In this document: in pieces, positions 35,997-43,482 of the stretch
Layout of the letters: each line of letters opens with the position of its first letter
Numbering within the stretch: position 1 is the first letter of the stretch
Notes under the pieces: model-generated
Databases searched by the model: none
What the model saw: only the letters and a program-made list of their open reading frames with translations
What the model was told of the DNA's origin: nothing
Translations under genes and position numbers: made by a program
Assembly (NCBI RefSeq): GCF_009674485.1
Contig: NZ_WKJJ01000017.1
Location: forward strand, 153,999-217,998
Length of the DNA: 64,000 bases
Source: Pseudoduganella rivuli
Lineage (GTDB): Bacteria; Pseudomonadota; Gammaproteobacteria; Burkholderiales; Burkholderiaceae_D
Reading direction: 5' to 3'

Positions 35997-36983
35997 TTAT
36001 TCTCCTTCGGGACGGCTGCCGAAACGCTGTGCCAGCACGGCGCACACCATCAGCTGGATCTGGTGGAACAGCATCAGCGGCAGGATCACCATGCCCAGCG
36101 ACGACGTGGCAAACAGCACCTTGGCCATCGGCACGCCGGAGGCCAGGCTTTTCTTGGAACCGCAAAACACAATCGTAATTTCATCTTCGCGTGAAAAACC
36201 CAGGCGGCGGCTGACGTACCCCGTCAGCCACAGCACCACGGCCAGCAACACGCAGCAGACGGCGACCAATGCCAGCAGCGACGGCACGCCCAGCTTGCTC
36301 CAGATGCCTTCACTGACGGCTTCGGAAAACGCCGTATACACCACCAGCAAGATCGAGCCCTGGTCCACATATTTCAAGACCGGCTTATGGCGGTCGACCC
36401 ATGCGCCGATCCAGCCCCGCAGCAACTGGCCCGCGATAAACGGCAACAACAGCTGGATCACGATGGCCAGCACGGCGTCGCTGGCCGAGCGGCCCGATGC
36501 GCCCTGCATGACAAAGGCGGACACCAGCAGCGGCGTGATGAAGATGCCGATGAAATTCGATGCGGACGCGCTGCAAATGGCGGCCGGCACATTGCCCCGT
36601 CCCATGGCGGTAAAGGCGATCGACGATTGCACGGTGGACGGCAGCATGCACAGGAACAACATGCCGAGGTACAGCTCCGGCGTCAGCACCGCCAGCGCGA
36701 GCGGCTTCATCAGCAAGCCCAGCAGCGGGAACAGCACGAAGGTAAAGCACAGGACCGTCAGGTGCAGGCGCCAGTGCGTCATGCCGGCAATGATGGCTTC
36801 GCGGGGCAGTTTGGCGCCGTGCAGGAAAAACAGCGCGCCGATGGCGACCGTCGTGACGTTGCCAAAAGCGACGGCGACCTGGCCCGTGCACGGCAACACC
36901 GTGGCGATGGCGACCACGGCCAGCAGGGCCAGCGTGAAATTATCCGGCTTGATCCGGTTCAGGAAGGAAGTGAAGGCAGACAT
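35997..36983 (-). CDS. Bile acid:sodium symporter-family transporter (SBF-like)
   Basis: 328 residues, about ten membrane helices, starting MSAFTSFLNRIKPDNFTLALL. Motifs such as F-F-L-H-G-A-K-L-P and L-P-S-T-V-Q-S-S-I-A-F-T are those of the SBF-like (YfeH-type) branch, whose substrates are mostly unknown. Inner-membrane protein. It is the first gene of a tight cluster with a GNAT and a DUF2939 protein. There is no SD before the ATG; an extended -10 lies six bases upstream. Confidence 0.88.
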   Translation of the reverse strand: MSAFTSFLNRIKPDNFTLALLAVVAIATVLPCTGQVAVAFGNVTTVAIGALFFLHGAKLPREAIIAGMTHWRLHLTVLCFTFVLFPLLGLLMKPLALAVLTPELYLGMLFLCMLPSTVQSSIAFTAMGRGNVPAAICSASASNFIGIFITPLLVSAFVMQGASGRSASDAVLAIVIQLLLPFIAGQLLRGWIGAWVDRHKPVLKYVDQGSILLVVYTAFSEAVSEGIWSKLGVPSLLALVAVCCVLLAVVLWLTGYVSRRLGFSREDEITIVFCGSKKSLASGVPMAKVLFATSSLGMVILPLMLFHQIQLMVCAVLAQRFGSRPEGE

Positions 36984-36989
36984 CCAGCC

Positions 36990-36998
36990 ATTGTAGCA
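36990..36998 (-). promoter_or_regulatory. Extended -10 promoter for the symporter cluster
   Basis: On the minus strand TGC-TACAAT ends six bases before the ATG at 36983. The T-tract of the preceding terminator is just upstream, so the promoter must lie in this narrow space. No clear -35. The geometry would give a leaderless mRNA. Confidence 0.5.
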
Positions 36999-37004
36999 GG
37001 CAAG

Positions 37005-37029
37005 AAAAAAGGGAGCCTCAGCTCCCTTT
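37005..37029 (-). terminator. Rho-independent terminator after the Pit gene
   Basis: Minus strand: AAAGGGAGC, loop TGAG, GCTCCCTTT, continuing to six T. Nine-base perfect stem, 20 bases after the stop at 37050. Confidence 0.92.
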
Positions 37030-37049
37030 GCTTTACCGAAATAATCGGC

Positions 37050-38060
37050 TTACATGATGTGCTTGCCAACCCACCATGCGATCGCCGCCACGAAGGCCGA
37101 CGCGGGAATGGTGAAGATCCATGCCCATACGATGTTGCCCGCGACACCCCAACGCACGGCCGACATCTTTTGCGAGGAACCCACGCCGACAATCGCGCCC
37201 GTGATGGTGTGCGTGGTGGAAACCGGCACGCCCCAGAACGAGGCCATCAGCAAGGTGATGGCGCCGCCGGTCTCGGCGCAGAAGCCGCCGACAGGCTTCA
37301 GCTTGGTGATCTTCTGGCCCATGGTTTTCACGATACGCCAGCCACCGAACAGCGTGCCGAACGAAATCGCGCCATAGCAGGCGATGATGACCCAGTCCGG
37401 CGGTGCTTTCGCGTCGGCAGCCACGTGGCCCGAAGCGATCAGCAGCATCCAGATGATGCCCATGGTTTTTTGCGCGTCATTGCCGCCGTGGCCCAGGCTG
37501 TAACTGGCCGCCGAGAACAATTGCAGGCGGCGGAACCAGGTATCGACCTTGCGCGGCGTGGAGCGTACGCAGACCCACGACACGATCAGCATGATCAGCG
37601 AGCCCAGCACGAAGCCCAGCAGCGGCGCCACCACGATGAAGGTAACGGTCTTGATCAGGCCGCCGGAGATCAGCGCGCCGGTGCCGGACTTGGCGACGGC
37701 GGCGCCCACCAGGCCGCCGATCAGCGCGTGCGACGACGACGATGGAATGCCGTAATACCACGTGATCAGGTTCCACACGATAGCGCCCACCAGTGCCCCG
37801 AAGATCACATAGTGGTCAACCACATGGGGGTCGATGGTGCCTTTGCCGATGGTGGTCGCGACTTTCAGCCCGACGACGAAAATGGCGACAAAGTTGAAGA
37901 AGGCTGCCATGGCCACGGCCGACTGCGGCTTCAATACGCCGGTCGACACCACGGTCGCGATCGCATTGGCCGCGTCGTGGAAGCCATTCATGAAGTCAAA
38001 CACCAGCGCCAGGAAGATCAGGATCGATAGCGCGTAGATGCTTATTTCCAGAGTTTGCAT
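37050..38060 (-). CDS. pit: Pit-family inorganic phosphate transporter
   Basis: 336 residues, low-affinity proton- or metal-coupled phosphate uptake in the inner membrane. The duplicated PiT signatures are present: D-F-M-N-G-F-H-D-A-A-N-A-I-A near the N-terminus, I-P-S-S-S-S-H-A-L-I-G-G in the middle, and G-G-N-D-A-Q-K-T-M-G and V-P-V-S-T-T-H-T-I-T-G in the C-terminal half. It follows the DUF47 gene by 27 bp and ends in a terminator, so the pair is a two-gene operon. Confidence 0.95.
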   Translation of the reverse strand: MQTLEISIYALSILIFLALVFDFMNGFHDAANAIATVVSTGVLKPQSAVAMAAFFNFVAIFVVGLKVATTIGKGTIDPHVVDHYVIFGALVGAIVWNLITWYYGIPSSSSHALIGGLVGAAVAKSGTGALISGGLIKTVTFIVVAPLLGFVLGSLIMLIVSWVCVRSTPRKVDTWFRRLQLFSAASYSLGHGGNDAQKTMGIIWMLLIASGHVAADAKAPPDWVIIACYGAISFGTLFGGWRIVKTMGQKITKLKPVGGFCAETGGAITLLMASFWGVPVSTTHTITGAIVGVGSSQKMSAVRWGVAGNIVWAWIFTIPASAFVAAIAWWVGKHIM

Positions 38061-38087
38061 GAAATATTCTTTTGGGTTGGGCGCGCG

Positions 38088-38714
38088 TTACGCGTTTTCG
38101 ACGATGATGCCTTCGATGATGTTGGCCACGTCTTCGCAGCGGTCCGTCACCGTTTCCAGGATTTCGTAAATGGCTTTCATCTTGATCAGGTTGCGCACGT
38201 CCGGTTCGTCGCGGAACAGCTTGGACATGGCGGCGCGCATCACGTGGTCGGCGTCCGATTCCAGGCGGTCGATCTCTTCGCAAATGCCGACGATCTGGCG
38301 CGAGTTATCCATGTTGTGCAGCAGGGCCACGGCGTCCTTGACCTTTTCCGTGCAGGTCAGCGCCAGTTCGGCCAGGCGCTTGGCTTCCGGCGTGACCGAA
38401 TGCAGGTCGTACAGCGACACGGTCTGGCCCGCGTCTTCCATCAAGTCCAGGATGTCATCCATCTTGGTGATCAGCTTGTGGATGTCATCGCGGTCGATGG
38501 GGGTGATGAACGTTTTGTGCAGCAGGTCGACGACGGTGTAGGTGATTTTGTCAGCCTGTTTTTCGATGCCCTCGATCGCATGTACGCGGTTTTCCAGGTC
38601 GTCGAAGTTGGTCATCAGGCCAACCATTTCCTTGGCGCCTTTGACGCACAGTTCAGCGTGCTGGTTGAACAGGTCAAAAAACTTGCCCTCGGTGGGCATC
38701 AAGCGTCCAAACAT
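38088..38714 (-). CDS. DUF47 (PhoU-like) phosphate transport regulator
   Basis: 208 residues, all-helical PhoU-like protein usually paired with Pit transporters and thought to control their activity. The ATG at 38714 (M-F-G-R-L-M-P-T-E-G-K-F-F) is chosen because GGAG lies seven bases before it; an ATG four codons upstream uses that same GGAG as its own coding sequence. Conserved acidic and Asp/Glu positions (E-K-Q-A-D, D-R-D-D-I, D-R-C-E-D) are seen. Operon with pit. Confidence 0.92.
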   Translation of the reverse strand: MFGRLMPTEGKFFDLFNQHAELCVKGAKEMVGLMTNFDDLENRVHAIEGIEKQADKITYTVVDLLHKTFITPIDRDDIHKLITKMDDILDLMEDAGQTVSLYDLHSVTPEAKRLAELALTCTEKVKDAVALLHNMDNSRQIVGICEEIDRLESDADHVMRAAMSKLFRDEPDVRNLIKMKAIYEILETVTDRCEDVANIIEGIIVENA

Positions 38715-38812
38715 TTCATTCTCCATTCAGAAACATCAGTACTACAGACAGCCGCCATGTAAGCGGCCGGCGGGGTATTGCGGGGTGGGTTCAGGTAAAT
38801 CAGTCGCCCGGA

Positions 38813-40201
38813 TCAGTCGCCCTGATAGGTCGTCAAGCTGCCGCTGTAATTGCCGAACTTGGTGTACATGCCGCGCCACGTCAGGCGAATCGCGCCGATC
38901 GGGCCGTTACGCTGCTTACCGATAATGATTTCAGCGGTGCCCTTCTCCGGCGAATCCGGGTTATACACTTCATCGCGGTACAGGAAGATAATCACGTCCG
39001 CATCCTGCTCAATAGCGCCCGATTCACGCAAGTCCGACATCACGGGACGCTTGTTGGGGCGTTGTTCCAGCGAGCGGTTCAGCTGCGACAGCGCGATCAG
39101 CGGGCAGTGCAATTCTTTGGCCAGGCCCTTCAGCGAACGCGAGATCTCGGAAATCTCGGACGCCCGGTTATCGCCCGGCTTGGAACCCTGCATCAGCTGC
39201 AGGTAGTCGACGATGATCAGGCCCAGCTTGCCGCACTGGCGCGACAGACGGCGCGCGCGGGCGCGCATTTCAATCGGATTCAGCGCCGGCGTTTCGTCGA
39301 TGAACACTTGCGCATCGTTCATCTTCTGGATCGCCAGCGTCAGGCGCGGCCAGTCTTCATCGATCAGTTTGCCGGTCCGCAGGCGGTGCTGGTCCAGCTC
39401 GCCGACGGAACCCAGCATACGCATCGCCAGCTGGGCGCCGCCCATCTCCATCGAGAAGATCGCCACCGGCAAGCCGGCATCGATCGCCACGTTTTCACCG
39501 ATGTTGACGGAGAACGCGGTTTTACCCATCGATGGACGGCCGGCGACGATCACCAGGTCGCCCGGCTGCAGGCCGGACGTCATCTTGTCGAGGTCGGCAA
39601 AGCCGGTCGGCACGCCGGTGATTTCACTGGAATTGTCGCGGCTGTACAGCTCGTCGATACGCTCGACCACCTGCGTCAGCAGCGGTTGCACGGGCAACCA
39701 GCCGGCGGCGCCGCGGGCGCCCTGTTCGGCAATGGCGAAAATCTTCGATTCCGCCTCGTCCAGCATTTGCTTGACTTCCTTGCCTTGCGGATTGAACGCA
39801 TCGCCGGAAATTTCGTCGGCCACGGTGACGAGCTTGCGCAGGATGCCGCGGTCGCGCACGATTTCCGCATAGCGACGGATGTTGGCGGCGGACGGCGTGT
39901 TTTGCGCCATCGCGTTCAGGTACGCGAGGCCGCCAATGTCATCCTGCTTGCCCAGCATCGTCATCGCTTCGAACACGGTGATGACGTCGGCAGGCTTGGA
40001 CGCGTTAATCAGGCGCACCACCTGCTCGTAAATGATGCGGTGGTCGTAGCGGTAGAAATCATCCGCGCTCAGCAAATCCGCAATACGGTCGAACGCGGCA
40101 TTGTCGCGCAGCAGGCCGCCGATAACGGACTGTTCTGCTTCGATCGAATGCGGCGGAATGCGTAGCGAATCTACCTGTGGATCGGATGCGGGGGAGTTCA
40201 T
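38813..40201 (-). CDS. dnaB: Replicative DNA helicase DnaB
   Basis: 462 residues, hexameric helicase that unwinds DNA at the fork. The N-domain has P-P-H-S-I-E-A-E-Q-S-V-I-G-G-L-L, the RecA-like domain has Walker A G-R-P-S-M-G-K-T near residue 225 and I-I-V-D-Y-L-Q-L-M for Walker B, and the C-terminus has Q-R-N-G-P-I-G. No intein. It lies downstream of the S6-PriB-S18-L9 operon but has its own promoter after a terminator. The start matches the family and has no SD; the -10 ends eight bases before it. Confidence 0.97.
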   Translation of the reverse strand: MNSPASDPQVDSLRIPPHSIEAEQSVIGGLLRDNAAFDRIADLLSADDFYRYDHRIIYEQVVRLINASKPADVITVFEAMTMLGKQDDIGGLAYLNAMAQNTPSAANIRRYAEIVRDRGILRKLVTVADEISGDAFNPQGKEVKQMLDEAESKIFAIAEQGARGAAGWLPVQPLLTQVVERIDELYSRDNSSEITGVPTGFADLDKMTSGLQPGDLVIVAGRPSMGKTAFSVNIGENVAIDAGLPVAIFSMEMGGAQLAMRMLGSVGELDQHRLRTGKLIDEDWPRLTLAIQKMNDAQVFIDETPALNPIEMRARARRLSRQCGKLGLIIVDYLQLMQGSKPGDNRASEISEISRSLKGLAKELHCPLIALSQLNRSLEQRPNKRPVMSDLRESGAIEQDADVIIFLYRDEVYNPDSPEKGTAEIIIGKQRNGPIGAIRLTWRGMYTKFGNYSGSLTTYQGD

Positions 40202-40209
40202 GGTCGCGA

Positions 40210-40238
40210 ATTATACCTGCTAATAGTCAGGCTTTTAA
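40210..40238 (-). promoter_or_regulatory. dnaB promoter
   Basis: Minus strand TTAAAA (forward 40233-40238), a 17-base spacer, then a perfect TATAAT (forward 40210-40215). The -10 ends eight bases before the dnaB ATG, so the start of transcription should fall at or next to the ATG. Confidence 0.72.
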
Positions 40239-40246
40239 CGTTAAAA
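40233..40246. promoter_or_regulatory. Perfect 14-bp palindrome TTTTAACGTTAAAA over the dnaB -35
   Basis: Self-complementary site whose one half is the -35 element of the dnaB promoter. A second inverted pair, AACCAC and GTGGTT, lies at 40247-40266. Both could be an operator or simply structure next to the terminator. Confidence 0.45.
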
Positions 40247-40275
40247 AACCACAACTTACCGTGGTTGGTTGCAAT

Positions 40276-40303
40276 AAAAAAGCCGGGACAAGCCCGGCTT
40301 TTC
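40276..40303. terminator. Bidirectional-looking terminator after rplI
   Basis: Stem AGCCGGG (40281-40287), loop ACAAG, CCCGGCT (40293-40299). On the minus strand it is followed by a run of T at 40276-40281. It closes the rpsF-priB-rpsR-rplI operon. Confidence 0.9.
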
Positions 40304-40347
40304 TATTTGTACAACAAGTCTTGCTTTAATATTCCCTTGTGGAAATA

Positions 40348-40800
40348 TTAGGCAGCTTCGCCCACGACAGCCACGGTCACGTCGACCACAACGTCGGTGT
40401 GCAGAGCGACGGACACAGCGTGCTCGCCGGTGACTTTCAGCGGGCCGTTCGGCATGCGAACAGCTGCTTTTTCAACAGCGAAACCTGCTTTGGTCAGGGC
40501 TTCAGCGATGTCGAAGTTGGTCACGGAACCGAACAGACGGCCGTCAACGCCGGCTTTCTGCGATACGGTCACGGTCATGCCGTTCAGCTTGTCGCCTTGG
40601 GCTTGCGCGGCAGCCAGCTTGGCGGCAGCAGCTTTTTCCAGTTCGGCGCGCTTGGCTTCGAATTCAGCCACAGCAGCGGTGGTCGCACGGCGAGCCAGCT
40701 TTTGTGGGATCAGGAAGTTACGTGCGTAGCCGTCTTTGACTTTCACCACGTCGCCCAGGTTGCCGACGTTAACAACTTTTTCCAACAGAATGATTTGCAT
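40348..40800 (-). CDS. rplI: 50S ribosomal protein L9
   Basis: 150 residues. The N-domain M-Q-I-I-L-L-E-K-V-V-N-V-G-N-L-G-D binds 23S rRNA; it is followed by the Y-A-R-N-F-L-I-P segment and the long central helix. Normal length. Last gene of the S6 operon, ended by the hairpin at 40281-40299. Confidence 0.98.
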   Translation of the reverse strand: MQIILLEKVVNVGNLGDVVKVKDGYARNFLIPQKLARRATTAAVAEFEAKRAELEKAAAAKLAAAQAQGDKLNGMTVTVSQKAGVDGRLFGSVTNFDIAEALTKAGFAVEKAAVRMPNGPLKVTGEHAVSVALHTDVVVDVTVAVVGEAA

Positions 40801-40831
40801 AGTGTTCTCCAGATTCGATCGACTGCCGCAA

Positions 40832-41122
40832 TTAAGCGTTGTGCAGGTCGGTGTACGGCAGCAGGGCCAGGTAGCGAGCGCGCTTGATCGCGGTGTCGAC
40901 TTGACGCTGGTAGTGTGCTTTGGTGCCGGTCAGGCGTGCAGGCATGATTTTGCCGTTTTCCTGAACGAAATCTTTCAGAGTGTCTACGTCTTTGTAGTCC
41001 ACTTGCTCAACGCCAGCGGCGGTGAAGCGGCAGAACTTCTTACGCTTGAACAGCGGGTTTTGCTGTTTGCGCTTTTCTTTCAGCTTGAGCTTGTTTTTGT
41101 CGAACTTTTTACCGAATGCCAT
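40832..41122 (-). CDS. rpsR: 30S ribosomal protein S18
   Basis: 96 residues, slightly long at the basic N-terminus (about 75 in E. coli). The S18 core includes K-F-C-R-F-T, D-Y-K-D-V-D-T-L-K-D-F and T-G-T-K-A-H-Y-Q-R-Q-V-D-T-A-I-K-R-A-R-Y. GGAG precedes the ATG and lies inside the end of priB; the stop of priB is two bases upstream of the ATG. It partners S6 on the ribosome and probably on the operon's own leader. Confidence 0.98.
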   Translation of the reverse strand: MAFGKKFDKNKLKLKEKRKQQNPLFKRKKFCRFTAAGVEQVDYKDVDTLKDFVQENGKIMPARLTGTKAHYQRQVDTAIKRARYLALLPYTDLHNA

Positions 41123-41123
41123 T

Positions 41124-41429
41124 TTAGGCTCCTGTATCTAATAAACGAAAATCAATGATGTGAAATACCAGGCTTTTGCTATTGCGGTTTTTCTTGGCCA
41201 GGAACCCTGTGAACTGGTACAGCCCTCCCAGCGGCGCCTGGTTGAACCGGCCTGAAATCTCGCCCGCTGCGACAGCGGGGATTTCAAACTCGGCCAGGCG
41301 CTGTATGCCGGCTTCCGTTTGCTGCGAACTGTGCTGCAACGTGGCATTCACAATCGGCAGTCCTGCGGGGGTGTAACGGACCAGATCCCTTTCGGTGATC
41401 AGGGCGGTGACAACGAGCTGGTTATCCAG
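41124..41429 (-). CDS. priB: Primosomal replication protein N (PriB), apparent CTG start
   Basis: Single-stranded DNA-binding protein that helps restart stalled forks by linking PriA and DnaT/DnaB. The OB-fold part reads R-D-L-V-R-Y-T-P-A-G-L-P-I-V-N-A-T-L-x-H and ends F-H-I-I-D-F-R-L-L-D-T-G-A. With the CTG at 41429 the protein is 101 residues, close to E. coli PriB (104), and opens L/M-D-N-Q-L-V-V-T-A. AGGAA lies seven bases before this CTG. No ATG, GTG or TTG lies in frame between the upstream stop and residue 27. Starting at the GTG at 41351 would cut away the first strand of the OB fold and has no SD. Fits between rpsF and rpsR as in other proteobacteria. Confidence 0.87.
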   Translation of the reverse strand: MDNQLVVTALITERDLVRYTPAGLPIVNATLQHSSQQTEAGIQRLAEFEIPAVAAGEISGRFNQAPLGGLYQFTGFLAKKNRNSKSLVFHIIDFRLLDTGA

Positions 41430-41448
41430 TGCGGTTCCTGATCAATAC

Positions 41449-41826
41449 TTAGGCAGCAGCGGCAGCTTGGGCTTCAGCGCGATGGCTCTTGGCCGCGTCT
41501 TCACGTTGTACCGATTTCATCATCGGCGAAGGAGCGGTTTCCGCTTTCTTCATTTTCACGGTCAGGTGACGCAGGACGGCATCATTGAATTTGAAGGCGG
41601 TTTCCAACTCGACCAGGGTCTCGTTGTCGCATTCGATGTTCAGGCAGATGTAGTGTGCTTTAGCCAGTTTCTGGATCGAGTAAGCCATTTGACGGCGGCC
41701 CCAATCTTCCACGCGGTGTACGTTACCGCCGCGCGAGGTCACGCTGGCTTTGTAACGTTCGATCATCGCAGGAACTTGCTCGCTTTGGTCCGGGTGGACG
41801 ATAAATACGATTTCATAGTGACGCAT
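41449..41826 (-). CDS. rpsF: 30S ribosomal protein S6
   Basis: 125 residues starting M-R-H-Y-E-I-V-F-I-V-H-P-D-Q-S at 41826, with GGGAG upstream; an upstream ATG would add 11 residues not seen in the family. Contains E-D-W-G-R-R-Q-M-A-Y-S-I-Q-K and ends in an Ala-rich tail. First gene of rpsF-priB-rpsR-rplI. Confidence 0.97.
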   Translation of the reverse strand: MRHYEIVFIVHPDQSEQVPAMIERYKASVTSRGGNVHRVEDWGRRQMAYSIQKLAKAHYICLNIECDNETLVELETAFKFNDAVLRHLTVKMKKAETAPSPMMKSVQREDAAKSHRAEAQAAAAA

Positions 41827-41854
41827 GAAAACTCCCTTAAGGACTGAAATAATG

Positions 41855-41882
41855 CCCACCCCGGCGTCAAGACGGGTGTGGG
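41855..41882 (-). promoter_or_regulatory. S6:S18-type leader hairpin of the rpsF operon
   Basis: The minus-strand RNA folds as CCCAC paired with GUGGG, a bulged A, CC paired with GG, a three-base CCG bulge on the 3' side, then CGU paired with ACG around a CUUG loop. A hairpin with a CCG bulge that imitates helix 22 of 16S rRNA is the known autoregulatory site for the S6:S18 complex in many bacteria. It sits 28 bases before the rpsF ATG, in the right leader. Confidence 0.7.
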
Positions 41883-41898
41883 AAGAGGTAAGCCCATG

Positions 41899-41927
41899 AC
41901 TATAGCGCGTTTTTCGTGTGAGAGCAA
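41899..41927 (-). promoter_or_regulatory. rpsF operon promoter
   Basis: Minus strand TTGCTC (forward 41922-41927), 17-base spacer, TATAGT (forward 41899-41904). It gives a leader of roughly 65 bases that contains the S6:S18-type hairpin. Confidence 0.65.
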
Positions 41928-42009
41928 CCTTGCATCACGGCATGTCCCGCCCTCCCCTATGAAAATAATTTGTTCCGCACAGCGAAAAAGCCTTGCAATA
42001 CCGGTCACA

Positions 42010-42042
42010 CTGTACAAAAATACAGACTGTCTATATCCACAG
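42010..42042 (+). promoter_or_regulatory. Two tandem LexA (SOS) boxes
   Basis: Box 1 at 42010-42025 is CTGT-ACAAAAAT-ACAG and box 2 at 42027-42042 is CTGT-CTATATCC-ACAG. Both are CTGT-N8-ACAG and they are one base apart, 20 bases before the lexA ATG, as expected for autoregulation. Confidence 0.92.
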
Positions 42043-42062
42043 CCTTTGAGGCGCTCCGCATC

Positions 42063-42728
42063 ATGATCAAGCTCACCGCACGCCAGGAACAAATTCTCAA
42101 TCTGATCAAGGATGCCATCGACAACACCGGCTTCCCTCCCACCCGCGCGGAAATCGCGGCGGAACTGGGTTTCAAGTCCGCCAACGCGGCGGAAGAACAT
42201 TTGCAGGCGCTGGCGCGCAAAGGCGCGATTGAAATCGCCGCCGGCACGTCACGCGGCATCCGCCTCTTGGGCGCCCACGCGGAATCGGCGCGCCAGGCGG
42301 CCACCGCGGCAGCTTCCGCGGCGGCCGCCGCCGTCAACAACCTGATTTCGCTGCCACTGATTGGCCGCGTGGCAGCCGGCTCGCCCATCCTCGCGCAGGA
42401 AAACCTGGAAACCAGCTACAACGTGGACCCCGCCCTGTTTTCCGCCAAGCCGGATTTCCTGTTGAAAGTGCGCGGCGAATCCATGCGCGACATCGGCATC
42501 ATGGACGGCGATTTGCTGGCCGTGAAAAAAGTCGACAGCGCCAAGAATGGCCAGGTCGTGGTGGCGCGCATCGGCAGCGAAGTGACGGTCAAGCGCTACC
42601 GCAAAACCGGGTCCACCATCGAGTTGTTGCCGGAAAACCCGGACTTCAAGATCATCACGGTCAATCCCGAGGCGGATGAATTCGCGCTGGAAGGGCTGGC
42701 GGTGGGCTTGCTGCGCACCTGGCACTAA
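42063..42728 (+). CDS. lexA: LexA repressor
   Basis: SOS-response repressor and self-cleaving serine protease, 221 residues. The start M-I-K-L-T-A-R-Q-E-Q-I-L is standard; reading further upstream would run through the SOS boxes. Winged-helix N-domain with P-P-T-R-A-E-I-A, Ala-Gly cleavage site in R-V-A-A-G-S-P near residue 103, catalytic Ser in R-G-E-S-M near 139 and Lys in V-T-V-K-R-Y near 176. The hinge has a long Ala-rich run (about residues 80-93). Confidence 0.97.
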   Translation: MIKLTARQEQILNLIKDAIDNTGFPPTRAEIAAELGFKSANAAEEHLQALARKGAIEIAAGTSRGIRLLGAHAESARQAATAAASAAAAAVNNLISLPLIGRVAAGSPILAQENLETSYNVDPALFSAKPDFLLKVRGESMRDIGIMDGDLLAVKKVDSAKNGQVVVARIGSEVTVKRYRKTGSTIELLPENPDFKIITVNPEADEFALEGLAVGLLRTWH

Positions 42729-42746
42729 GCGGCACCAAGCATCACC

Positions 42747-43367
42747 ATGTTCCAGCTCTACGGCAATTGCGAATCCGGCCACAGCTACAAGGTCAAGCTG
42801 GCCATGGAAGTGGCCGGGATTGCGCATACGTACGAAGAGATCGACTTGAAGCTGGACCGCAAGGACCGGCCCGAACCGTTCCGCAGCCTGGCCAAATATG
42901 GCGAAGTGCCGTTACTCGTACATGACGGCCAGGCCTACGTGCAGTCGAACGCGATCCTGCTGCACCTGGCCGAACATCTGCAAGCGTTCGGCGGCGAATC
43001 GCGGCAACGGCTGGACCGCGTGCGCGAGTGGCTGTTCTGGGAAGCCAACCGCATCGGCTTTTCCATGGCGCATTTGCGCTACGGGCAAAAGTTCGATCCG
43101 GTGGCGTATGCCGGCACCGTGCTGCCATGGTTCCGCAAGCGTTTTGATGCGGACATCGCGCGGCTGGACGAGGAATTATCGGATGGCCGCCTGTTCCTGC
43201 TGGACGACCAGGTGACCATGGCGGACTTTTCCATTTGCGGCTACATGTTTTGGCCGGAGCAGGCCCATGTCGGTTATCCGCAGCGGGTGCAGGCGTGGCT
43301 GGACCGGATTGCCGCGTTGCCGGGGTGGCGGCATCCCTACCAGATGGAAGGGGCGCGCCCCTGGTAA
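42747..43367 (+). CDS. Glutathione S-transferase family protein
   Basis: 206 residues. Thioredoxin-like N-domain (M-F-Q-L-Y-G-N-C-E-S-G-H-S-Y-K-V-K-L) with the cis-Pro E-V-P-L-L and the glutathione-binding Q-S-N-A-I-L-L-H-L, then a helical C-domain with M-A-D-F-S-I-C-G-Y. Class and substrate are not decided. It starts 18 bp after lexA on the same strand and may be read through from it. Confidence 0.9.
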   Translation: MFQLYGNCESGHSYKVKLAMEVAGIAHTYEEIDLKLDRKDRPEPFRSLAKYGEVPLLVHDGQAYVQSNAILLHLAEHLQAFGGESRQRLDRVREWLFWEANRIGFSMAHLRYGQKFDPVAYAGTVLPWFRKRFDADIARLDEELSDGRLFLLDDQVTMADFSICGYMFWPEQAHVGYPQRVQAWLDRIAALPGWRHPYQMEGARPW

Positions 43368-43435
43368 GCAAGTGCGGCTACCTCAATTGCCGCGCATTGA
43401 CCCGCTACAAGGCAGCGCGCCACAGCCTGGCGCAC

Positions 43436-43466
43436 AATATTAGTTTGGGCGCACAAAACTAATATT
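43436..43466. promoter_or_regulatory. Inverted repeat upstream of the toxin-antitoxin genes
   Basis: Perfect 11-base arms AATATTAGTTT and AAACTAATATT, nine bases apart, directly upstream of a TATACT -10 at 43472-43477. Position and symmetry suit an operator for the Xre antitoxin. Confidence 0.65.
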
Positions 43467-43482
43467 TGACTTATACTTTGAT

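Noticed and set aside
41124..41351. Short PriB from the GTG start
   Set aside because: It would lose the first strand of the OB fold and has no SD; the CTG at 41429 explains length and SD.
41970..42062. Longer LexA start
   Set aside because: It would be translated across both SOS boxes; the standard M-I-K-L start follows them.
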